DNA of 64,000 nucleotides from Oikopleura dioica (lineage: Eukaryota > Chordata > Appendicularia > Copelata > Oikopleuridae): contig OU015567.1 of NCBI GenBank assembly GCA_907165135.1, positions 563,001 through 627,000 of the forward strand. Reading direction: 5' to 3'. Position numbers and translations under genes: made by a program. The notes beneath the pieces were generated by a model. The model saw only the letters and a list, made by a program, of their open reading frames with translations, did not search any database and had not been told where the DNA came from. Shown here piece by piece: positions 34,890-44,409 of this stretch. Each line of letters starts with the position of its first letter. The first letter of the stretch is position 1.

Positions 34890-35826
34890 GTAAACTTGAT
34901 GAAAAATGAGCTCTTTTTAGAGCTTATAAATCAGGAATATAATACAGTTTTAGAATCCTCAGAAGCTGGGGATGATTTTGACTATTCATACTTGGGGTTT
35001 TGCTCATGCCCTGAGGGGTTTTGGGCCTTCCAAAGTCCCGAAATGTGGCCAATCTCGGTTAGGGGCTCATAACTTTTCTTCTCCCCATTTCTGGAGAAAG
35101 CCCACCATATGAGCTTGTAGAGGAGGCTCTAACGATTCAGAATATGTATAGAAAACCAACGGACACCCCCCATTCTAGACCCTCTAGAAGGCCCGGAAGT
35201 TGAGGAAGTCACCGGAAAATCAGTACTTTTTACGAAAATAGAGCAAAAGTGCAATATTTTCATCGGAAATCATTAGAAAAACGTTTTAATGACTTTCTGA
35301 CGCACAAAATTTACTCTTGGGTCATTTGAGGTCACGTGGGGTCATATTGTGATAAAAATTGAATCTCGTAACAACTCACCCCGGAAGGTTCCCAGACTAA
35401 ATTTTGTACGTCAGAAAGTCATTAAAAACGTTTTTCTAACGATTTCCGATGAAAATATTGCACTTTTGCTCTATTTTCGTGAAAATAGTACTGATTTTCC
35501 GTTGACTTCCTCAACTTTCGGGCCTTCTAGAGGCTCTATAATGGGGGTGTCCGGTGGTTTTCTATACATATTCTGAATCGTTAGAGCCTCTTCTACAAGC
35601 TCATATGGTGGGCTTCCTCCAGAAATGGGGAGAAGAAAAGTTATGAGCCCCTAACCGAGATTGGCCACATTTCGGGACTTTGGAAGGCCCAAAACCCCTC
35701 AGGGCATGAGCAAAACCCCTAAGTATGAATAGTCAAAATGATCCCCAGCTTCTGAGGATTCTAAAACTGTATTATATTCCCTGATTTATAAGCTTTAAAA
35801 AGAGCTCATTTTTCATCAAGTTTACC
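34890..35826. repeat. Long palindrome, about 425-bp arms
   Basis: The arm at 34890-35313 returns in reverse complement at 35398-35826, separated by an 84-bp spacer with GGTCACGTGGGGTCA. Identity is high over the full arm by eye. A diverged piece (GGAGCTGGGGATCATTTTGA, then CCCTGAGGGCATTT) occurs at about 55690-55760. Confidence 0.9.
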
Positions 35827-35951
35827 TATATATAACCGTAATAAACTTATAATCTTGGATAATTTGAATTTTTCAAACAATGGGTGAGGGTGGGGTTGGG
35901 GACATTACGGAGATTGATAGCAATGTTCCCAGCCAATGTCAAGCCCCTTAA

Positions 35952-37318
35952 GGGTACCTAGGTCGAGATGGCCATCTTTGTGGGTAAATTACTACCCTTT
36001 ATTCATAATGTAAAAAGCTCCTTAATAGCTTATTGGATGGATCTATCCTAGATCTCAGATCGTGACAGAGCACTTTTTTGATTTCAAAAGTTTTTCAGAT
36101 AAAACGCCGTCAAAGTTTGCGTCTCGGCCTAAAATAGCCAACTTCAACGCTAAATTCAGGTGAAAATTCTCATACAAACTTTTTTTTTCTTTCTGGATTT
36201 ATATAGTTCCAAGCCTCCTCTTCAATCGTGACAGAGCAGATTTTTGGATTTCGAAGATTTTTTTAATTAAGGGTAGAGTCCCCGTACAGGGTCAGGTCTC
36301 AGAATCGGTTTTTGACCACTTTTTCTGAATCTCCATGAAATTCTGAGCAAAAACCTCCACATGAGTATTTTCTTTATCTCAACCCATTTTCGCACAAATT
36401 GCAATTGAAAATGGCAAAAATTAGTGCATTTTGGCTAGAAGGCGGAAATTTTAAAATTTTTACAATTTTTGGTCGCTATGTTAGGGTGTCATATGATACC
36501 TTTTTGGAAAGCCCACGTTCAGGACATCTTTTTGCGATGAGAACGGCGCCTTTTGGGCTATGCCCGCAAGGCAATTCACGAAGTCAAAGGGACGGAAAAT
36601 GGGTACCTTCGTACTTTAAAATTTTTAACATAGAAAATTTTGACCAATTGAAAAAGCTCGTGTCATTTTTAAGACAAGGGTCCAAACATTACCCTACAAA
36701 AGAATCGAGAGGGTTTTTATTGCTCACTTTGGAGGAGAGTCGCCCTGAATATTGGCTATTTTCGCGATTTTTCGCTGAGACGACAACTTTGAGCGAACCG
36801 CACGTGACTTTTCTCCTGGAATTTCGAAAAAAGCTCGTGTCAATCAGAAGATCTAAGATTAAACTTTCATTTGAGCCATTACACGCCTTCCCAGCATTGA
36901 TAGGTTCGGAGGAGAGTCTCGCTGCTTTGGGCCTGTACGGGGACCCTACCCTTAAATTTTCAAAAGTTTGGACTAGTCATCGCGAATTCCGCGTTTTTGC
37001 TTAGTAAGCTTCCATTTTTCCCGATTTTGAGATGAATTTAATTTTCTGTGGCAATTTTAAGCTTCACCACGATGTTAAGAAGGCCATAAGCTTTCAATTA
37101 AGCCCTTAATTAACAAAATCAGAGATGAAAAATTCTCGTCAAAATTTAAGGTGCTAGCATTTCCTATAGATTTTTAACTTTGAAGTGGTTTTTGAAGGTG
37201 AAAACGTTAAGATAGCTATAGGGTCATTATAGAGTTTTTTGTTCCTCAGAACCTGAAGAATGCGATTTTACGGTCAGAAAATAGTTTAAGGGTGTACCCA
37301 AACTCGACCTAGGTACCC
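35952..37318. mobile_element. TTAA-flanked element, nested inside the hAT element
   Basis: TTAA at 35948-35951 and 37319-37322 brackets inverted termini GGGTACCTAGGTCGAG and CTCGACCTAGGTACCC. It contains the smaller TTAA element at 36271-36951. Confidence 0.7.
36271..36951. mobile_element. TTAA-flanked element carrying a 201-codon ORF
   Basis: TTAA at 36267-36270 and 36952-36955 flanks inverted termini GGGTAGAGTCCCCGTACAGG and CCTGTACGGGGACCCTACCC. A plus-strand ORF (36399-37004) fills most of the element but runs across its right terminus into the flank. It shows no transposase signature, and internal strings recur within it (RKKLVSIRR and LKKLVSFLR). I regard it as a fortuitous frame in repeat DNA. 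Confidence 0.7.
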
Positions 37319-37689
37319 TTAAGAGGGGCTCGTCAATATGGATTTTCGGGGGAGATGAAAATCTCACTTCTACATATAGTGTGCATATGTATAATATATT
37401 TTTAGAATCTACAGATCCTGACGAGTCTGTTGAGCCTGAAATTATTTAATAAAAATAAGTTTTAGGGGGTAAAATCGATGAATTTGTGAAAAAAATGACC
37501 GTTTTTGGTTAATTTTCGCGAAATGGCCCTACTTTTGCGGCATTTTTAACCGATTTTTTCTGACCAATATTTTTTCTCGTTTGCGCCGGTCGAATTTTAC
37601 AACCCTTTTCTTCCCCCTATGAATTTTATTTTTTTCTATCCAATCAGGTTTTCCCGCTTTTTTTGGTCAAGAACAACCCCGATATTGAC

Positions 37690-37905
37690 GACCTCCCCCT
37701 TAAATTCAAAAATCAAGGAACGGGGCTGAAACGGCCCAAAGGGCCGTCAAGCCCTTAAATTCAAAAATCAGGGACGGGGCTGAAACGGCCCAAAGGGCCG
37801 TCAAGCCCCTTAAATTCAAAAATCAAGGAACGGGGCTGAAACGGCCAAAAGGGCCGTCAAGCCCCTTAAATTCAAAAATCAAGGAACGGGGCTGAAACAG
37901 CCGAA
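37690..37905. repeat. Tandem repeat, about 3.5 copies, mirror of the 33.4-kb array
   Basis: Units of about 56 bp contain CGGGGCTGAAACGGCC, AAAGGGCCGTCAAG and TTAAATTCAAAAATCA. They are the diverged reverse complement of the 33388-33814 unit, including the GGCC hairpin. Confidence 0.85.
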
Positions 37906-38060
37906 AGTTATGTCCTTTATTTTTACCGATAATGAAAATTTACCTAAAAATAATGTTATACTGTGCCGCGGTGCCGCAACCAGATTTTATTCTATGTGCC
38001 GTGCCGTGCCATGCCGCTGTGCCGTGCCGTGCCGCTCAGATTTCCATCCCTGTCCTAGAA

Positions 38061-39668
38061 GACCCTCAACTCTTGCCAAAATCCCACTAAGCAGCTCTCA
38101 AAAATAATCATTTTCTTATTATTCGCCCTGAGTGAATATTCTTTTGTCAAGCAAAGTGCCCTCCCATGGCGAGCGAAGATTGAATCTTTTCTCTTTTTTA
38201 TATTGTCTTTTGGGACTTCTTTTCTTTACTGAGGGGACAAAGGGCTTAATTACAATCATAATTACAGTAAGAACGAAATTGAATTTTGGGGCCAAATTTT
38301 TGGAAGGTGAAGTTTTTTTTTCGCGGGGACTTTTTCACGTATTTCCGGTGGCTGCCTTCCGGATGTTGCCAAAATCTTTTCTCAAGTAATTTCGCTGTTT
38401 TGACAACATTTGAAAATGAACAATTTGTGGAACGATTACGGAAAGCTGCGGGGCCGAGCTGTTTGTCGGTACGCAATTTTTTTGCTTTCCATTTCCGACG
38501 AAATCTTTATTTTTTCATCAAAAAGAATCGAGCTCAATTTGGGAAAATCCTTTTCTTAGAGCCATTTTTTGCGGAAATTTATCAGTTAGACACCCTTCTT
38601 TTTCCGAAAATTATGAAGGTGATTCCGACTTCTCAATTTTGATAAAAATAAGGGTGTCACAGCGTAAATTCGCGAAAAAAACACCTTCGAAGATTGGTTA
38701 AACGATGGTAACCCCCTTAAAAATTGATAAAGACCAACGATAAGGATCATAATTATCTCCACCCAAAAATCAGAGCTAATACGCCATAAACCCAAAAACA
38801 CAACCTTCCTCCCTCTTGTGACCCGAATAACGGTCGTAAGAACATGTCACGGGGTGTCACGTGATATTAATGACACAAAAAGTAAAACTCGCTTTTGCTG
38901 TTTTATCAAGATGAGCAGCTGGCGAATTGAGGCTAAATGGACAATCAGGAGCTCGGGACAATTCAGAGGCAATTTTTTGATTATTGAGTGGCGATTATTG
39001 AGGACGCTTTGGACAGGCTTTCTTTCTTTGGAAAATACACTTGAGGATTCACTTGTGAATCTTCTTCTGCTGAATTGTTGATTTGAGTTTTCGAGAAATT
39101 TCGATGATTTTTCGGAACCGACAGAAAAATTTCGACAAATTTTGTGTGAAAATTTTCAACCAATCTGAAGCCTGGATTCGGCAATTCGGCTAATCAGAAG
39201 CGGAGTAGTCGCCCACGCAAAATTTGTCGAAATTTTTTTTGTCGGTTCCTGACGCCACCCCGATTTTTTTTTGAAAAAGATGATCTTCTTGGACTCTTGC
39301 CGGTTTTGTCCTGACGAAATCGGAACCATTAATGCGCGCCCGATCGCCGGTTGTTATGGCGTCCGTTAATTTGTGGAAAATCGGTGTGCGATTACGGGAC
39401 CACCCAGTCGCTCCGAGACTCCGCTCGCAAAATATTTTTCCAACGCCGAGAAAATAATTGTCCTCGCTCTTATATAAATGTTGATCCAAGGCACCATCAC
39501 CCAGACAATCTTGCCCCTTTATGACGCCACTGAGCTGGGAATAAGGAGCATTTCAAGATTGACTAGATTCTTGATGGGATTTTTTCTCGAAAGAAAATAG
39601 TCAAGCTTGAAACGAACCTGAGTCAGGACCTGAAAAAGACCCTGATTCAGGTTTTCTCTTCGATGAGA
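38061..39668. other. Stretch without a recognised gene
   Basis: A miniature inverted element with TTAGACACCCTT and AAGGGTGTCAC ends lies at about 38586-38656. AGTCAGGACCTGA strings occur near 39615. Frames of 70-118 codons on both strands overlap one another and show no domains. Confidence 0.4.
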
Positions 39669-39980
39669 TTAAATTCGGAAACACCCAAGTCGTCGTTCTA
39701 AAAACTCGATTTCCGTTTTAATTTCATCCAATTTACGTCCGTGTTTAGTCGACTTCTTTTTTCTAAAAAAATTTCCAGAAATGCAAAAATAAAATGTTTT
39801 GGGATTACACCATCTACCCGTGTACCTTAGCAAGTTACAACTTTCCGCCACGCAAGTAATTTGACACGAGTGGGGAGATATTAACTTGGAGCCTGTAACA
39901 AGCACCGAAAAAAGCAGAAAGCAGGAGCAGAAGGTAACCACCGAGCTAGCCACGGGGACATCAACAGGGTTACCCGCCAC
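39669..39980 (-). CDS. Small membrane or secreted protein, two exons
   Basis: A complete ORF starts at ATG 39980. A hydrophobic segment at residues 8-30 is a signal peptide or anchor. A strong GTAC donor and a polypyrimidine acceptor define a 63-nt intron (39825-39763) whose removal keeps the frame. The spliced protein has 82 aa: the hydrophobic segment, three Cys, then a basic, charged C-terminus that could form a coiled coil (LDEIKTEIEFLERRL). The unspliced version would be 103 aa. Family not recognised. Confidence 0.4.
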   Translation of the reverse strand: MAGNPVDVPVASSVVTFCSCFLLFSVLVTGSKLISPHSCQITCVAESCNLLRYTGRWCNPKTFYFCISGNFFRKKKSTKHGRKLDEIKTEIEFLERRLGCFRI

Positions 39981-40092
39981 ATCACGTTTTTAAATTACCG
40001 AATCGAGAGTTTTTCTTTTACGATAATTACGGAACGCGCAAACAACTTCATTTTTTCAAAGAAAAGATATCATCATAGGCGTTTGGTCAAAA

Positions 40093-40313
40093 AAGGCTTA
40101 AAATTGGGTTGGCCTTGTTCATCCTCTATCTTCCTGCAGGTGTGAATTTGTTCATCTTGAGGCCAAGAAGCCCCTTTTCTGTCGAAATTTCTAGAAAATT
40201 ATAGAAAATTCTAGAAAACTTTTATTACGCATAAGTGACCCAAGGATGAACAAGGCTCCATATGCAGGAAAATGGATGACGAACAAGGCCACCCAAAATT
40301 TTAAGCCTTTTTG
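40093..40313. repeat. Foldback element, about 40-bp arms
   Basis: AAAAAGGCTTAAAATT then GGCCTTGTTCATCC on the left is mirrored by GGATGACGAACAAGGCC and AATTTTAAGCC on the right. GATGAACAAG also recurs inside. Confidence 0.7.
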
Positions 40314-40805
40314 TAACAATTTTTATCGCAATAAAAAATCCTTATTTTAAGTTTTTAATCGTCCGTCAAATCGATCACTTTCTCCGACTTACAAAGATCG
40401 AGGGCCATAAAAACTCAGAAGAACATAAATGTCACGTGAGTCAGTCTACTTTTTCTCAAAAGCCATTCTTTCCTGTCGCCTGTCAGTATTTTCTGCCGCG
40501 TCGGAAGTCGAGCGGGAAATAGTATCGAGAGTGATCATTTTCTGTCAGTCCTTCCTTTTTGTTGGTTTCTGGTAATTGTGGCCTTTGAAAAGCTGTTATG
40601 ACAGCAGCAACGAGAAGTTATGCTCCTCTTTTTAGAAAAAGAAAAAAGGGGTCATCGACCGAAGAATAGAAATATTCAATAGCCTTGACTTTGTTAGTTT
40701 TTCTTTGTTACGAATAGTTTACAAAACGTAATTCTATCTTTGCGAGGCAAATTGACAGGCTTTCCCATGTCAAATAAGGCTCTTTAGTACAGTTTTCTTT
40801 AGACC

Positions 40806-41170
40806 TTGAATCGGGAACCTGTGTAAAAACCTGAGTCAGGGTCAGGAAAAAGGTTCTTTCGGGACCCTTACTCAGGTTTGAAGACAGGTTTTTTCAAAAC
40901 CCTGAGTCAGGACCTAACAAACCCTAACCCTATGTACAAACCTGAGTCAGGGTCAGGAAAAAGGTTTATTAAGAACCCTGACTCAGGTTTTTCTCAACGC
41001 CCTGAGTCAGGACAGAACAAACCCGAACCCTGTGTAGAAACCTGAGTCAGGAACAGGAAAAAGATTTTTTCAGAACCCTGACTCAGGTTTTAGTCAGGGT
41101 TTTTTTCAGAGCCCTGACTAAGGACCTAACCCTAACTTCGCTAACTCAGGTTTCTACACAGGTTGCTGCG
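40806..41170. repeat. Tandem and inverted CCTGAGTCAGG cluster
   Basis: About ten copies of CCTGAGTCAGG or CCTGACTCAGG in both orientations, with AACCTGTGTAGAAA ends and interspersed CCTAACCCTA strings. It looks like repeated nested insertion or internal duplication of one MITE family. Confidence 0.75.
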
Positions 41171-41816
41171 CCCAAATTTTGGCAAAAAAGCGTTCAAAAA
41201 AGTCCTGAAAGCTTAAAATTTTCTCGAAAAGGAAGATTAGCGAAACATTAACATAACAATCCACGCGAGTAAAAGCGAAGAAGCTCAGCGAAATCCGTTT
41301 GATGCGCCGCCAAGTAATCGAAAAGCACACACTTTATGGTCGCTTCCCATGTCGAATTTCCAAACTGGCTAATCCGTCTGCGACAAATTTGGCCCCATTC
41401 ACGCGCCAAGGAATTGAACAAAGCGTGTGCATCAGATCAAAGGAAAAATTAAATAAACAATTTCTAGAGCTAAATTAATTCAGGCCCTTCTCTTCCTGGT
41501 CGAATATCTTTCTGATAAAAGCTTAATTCTGGAGTTTGTCCAACCCTTTTTTCGACTGAGGGAAGAAAATAGAGATTTATCTCGCCAGCTTAATCCCTTG
41601 TTTACGGGTCGTTACGGCGATTGGAACGTAAGACTTAATTCGCTGATGCAGGCCGTTTTTTTTTCTTGGTTCGCGCCCAAGAAAGATTGGATTTCGCCCT
41701 TGGGAAAGGAGGTTAAAAAGTCGACGGAGAGTGACTTCAAACGGGATGATCGGATGTAAAAGATTCAATTACGAAACTCTAAAGTAGAGAGAATTTTTCG
41801 TAAATGAGACATTTAA

Positions 41817-42348
41817 CCTTACGCCGCCAAGTGTGCCATATATGGCACCAAGACTTTAAAACGCCTGTAACTTATTTTTTACTTGGAGTGAGAGTTTCGC
41901 CGACCCCCCTTTATACCCCTACTTTTCGCTAACCTTTCACGTAGTAGGCCTTTGGTTGGCTTAGCACCGCTACAAATGCGTCAAAATAGCGAATTTAGCT
42001 TCGCTACTTGTGTGCCATATATGGCACAAGAATGTATTGTGATGTGCCATATTTGGCACATTTGGCGGCGGTGGGACTTTTTCCGCCTAAAATGCATTGT
42101 AAGGGATTTTCCCTTATAAGAGGAAGATAAACATTTCCGAGATGAATCTGATGTCATTTGATGTCGTCTGATGTCCTATAATGTCAAATGTCTAACATTT
42201 GGAAGCATGACAAAAAATTTCCTATTTTCAACATCTCCAGCCGACTTTTTAAGAGTTGTGCCATATTTGGCACATCGAATACACTGCAATGTGCCATATA
42301 TGGCACATTTGGTGGCGGGGGGTGAAATTCGGGTTTGGCGGCGTAAGG
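41817..42348. mobile_element. piggyBac-like non-autonomous element
   Basis: TTAA (41813-41816 and 42349-42352) brackets inverted termini CCTTACGCCGCCA and TTGGCGGCGTAAGG. The CCTT start plus the TTAA duplication fits piggyBac. The interior contains five copies of the palindrome TGTGCCATATATGGCACA or its TTT variant (at about 41831, 42009, 42042, 42256 and 42290). No transposase. Confidence 0.8.
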
Positions 42349-42432
42349 TTAAGGGGGTAGTCATCGATAGCTGGAAGGATACAAAATTAAGCTGATATAA
42401 GTCGTTGGCTTGAGTTATGTCAATTTTTAGAA

Positions 42433-42682
42433 ACTTGACAGTTCTTCAGAAGATATTTCTACGTGACTTTGAAACGACTGAAGTGACACCCTTATTTGGT
42501 CGTTGGAAACCCTAACCCTAACAACCCTTCCGATCCTTACTCTTATGGTTATGGTAAGGAAGGTAAGGGTTAGGATTGGAAGGGTTCTTAGGGTTCTTAG
42601 GGTTTCCAACAACCAAATAAGGGTGTCACTTCAGTAATGTCAAAATTCTGTAGAAATACATTTTGTTCTTCAGAACTGTCAG
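42433..42682. repeat. Palindromic element with telomere-like core
   Basis: Outer arms (TTGACAGTTCT and AGAACTGTCA) enclose inner termini ACTGAAGTGACACCCTTATT and AATAAGGGTGTCACTTCAGT. The core has CCCTAACCCTAAC and its complement TTAGGGTT. The whole 250 bp can fold on itself. Confidence 0.8.
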
Positions 42683-42889
42683 ATTTCGGAAAAATGAGAA
42701 TTTTGTAAAAATCGAAATCTTGATAAGTTCAAAGAAAATAATAAATATTAAAGTAAGACCTTCTGTTTCCTGTCTGGTAGACATTTCTGACATCAGATTA
42801 TCGAAAACATTGATTTCTGAAGAAAGAGTTGGAACGCTTTCAACATCACGCGGATTTGAGCGCGAATTGACACGCTTAGTAGGGCAATA

Positions 42890-43455
42890 AAATGGTCTTA
42901 GTGGGTTAACTGCTCATTATTAATCGATTCTTTATATCTCCGAGAAAGACTTGTATATTGCGGCATTTTCGATTTTGCCTTTTTTTTCACTGACCGCGGA
43001 GGATTTCCGCTGTGACAGAGGTCGGTTATGAGCGGCCGGTAAATATTTGAAAGGCGATACATTCACATCGTTGAAACCTCTGTTTCAATAACAAATGTCA
43101 AAGAGGAAAATGAGATAATTGAATTGCCTCGCTTCGGACCGCTGGAAGTTATGTTTTTCGCAGATTGGGCTTTGGCAACACCGAAAAATTAGCGCTCTCC
43201 CATGAACTTGATCATTTTTCGGGAAGAAAAGTACTTCTCGATTCGATTGAAACCACGTGACTTTCAATATTGACATTTTAATCGCTCTTATCAGTAATTC
43301 AGGACAGTGTTCCGAAATGTACAGTGCTTCCGTCAAATCTTAATCTGGTTAAATACTGATTTGCCTTCGAAATACTGATCGCTAGCTTATCACCAGCTCG
43401 CTCAACAAATTGGTGGAGCATTTAAATTGAGGCATCCGGATCAGACTCGCGCAAA
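42890..43455. other. Upstream of the mucin-like gene, nothing specific
   Basis: I see no gene. The minus-strand frame 43085-43336 has no domain or splice support. Confidence 0.4.
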
Positions 43456-44392
43456 ATGGCACAGAGAAATACCACCAAAATACTTTTATGGGGCACCGGA
43501 ACATTTTTCGCGTTGTCGGCCATTTGCACAGTTATAACCGTGCCAGTTATGCTTTCAAGAAATGAAAAAACAATCTCTTCTGTAGGATAAAATCTTAACT
43601 TCACAACTTCTTTAAATTTTTTTTGAGGAAACAACATTAACGACAAATCAGGATTCTTCTGCCTCATCGCCAACATCGACCCAGCCATCATCGTCAACGT
43701 CAAAAACAACTTCCTCAGCTTTGAAGACTTCGACGACATCAACAACTTTGACCTCAACAACAACCTGGACTTCTTCTGCAGCTTCGACGAAATCTCCTTC
43801 ATGGACAACTTCATCAACTTGGTTTTCAACGACAACTTGGACAACATCGACAACTTGGACGTCAACAACAACTACGACAACGAGTCAAACAACAAGTGGA
43901 TACCTCGACTTTGAGGACACAATTATCAGCGGATCAAAACATCGCATGTCCTTCAATTCAAATTCTGGTGCCGTCTTTGACATTGCCATGTCCTATGTCG
44001 GGCCGCAAAATCCCATAAGTCAGCTCAGCTACAATGTGGCAAGCTTGAAACAAACAACTGATAAAAGCGCCATATTCAAGTATTCCGGCGACGATGGGAC
44101 GAAAACTGGACTCTATCAATTCTGGAGCAATGGATTTTACTGGACACGGAATGGAACTGACTCGATAAACATTATTGGAAAGAGCGAGCAGTACCAAACA
44201 GACCTCAGTTTTTTCGATTTGAAATTCCAAGATCGAGATTTTCAGATCTTCGTTCCACCAGAATTCGAGAAAGTGCTGTATCCAATCGATGATGATGAGG
44301 GAGACTGTAAAGAAGACTGTTTTCCACTTAGAATCGGCGATCCAAGCTTGATTGATAAAGAACTGTACACATTCACCATGGACCCTGAATGA
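43456..44392 (+). CDS. Membrane-anchored mucin-like protein
   Basis: Two exons, 43456-43581 and 43628-44392, separated by a 46-nt GT-AG intron in phase 0, give 296 aa. A hydrophobic segment at about residues 9-33, preceded by a short basic N-terminus, is a signal anchor or uncleaved signal peptide. Residues about 43-130 are almost entirely Ser/Thr with Trp (TSTTTWTS-type repeats), a probable O-glycosylated stalk. The last about 165 residues form a mixed domain with an acidic C-terminal part (DDDEGDCKEDCF). AATAAA at 44399 follows the stop by 6 nt. A role at the cell surface or in secreted mucus is inferred. The globular part is not recognised. Confidence 0.75.
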
Positions 44393-44409
44393 CTTTCAAT
44401 AAAGTAAAG

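Larger units (their letters stand above)
34649..38052. mobile_element. Large hAT-type element with nested insertions
   Basis: Inverted termini CAGGGATGGAAAT and ATTTCCATCCCTG are bracketed by an exact 8-bp duplication TCCTAGAA (34641-34648 and 38053-38060), which defines a hAT insertion. Subterminal GGCAC/GTGCC repeats occur at 34675-34790 and, inverted, at about 37963-38036. The interior holds a 430-bp-arm palindrome, a TTAA-flanked element with another inside it, and a tandem array. No transposase was seen, so it is non-autonomous or its core has been replaced. Confidence 0.85.

Noticed and set aside
36399-37004. 201-codon ORF
   Set aside because: It lies mostly inside a TTAA-flanked repeat element, runs through its terminus and shows no domain; judged fortuitous.
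43422-43871. 149-codon minus-strand ORF rich in Leu, Lys and Ser
   Set aside because: Antisense shadow of the Ser/Thr-rich mucin-like coding sequence.
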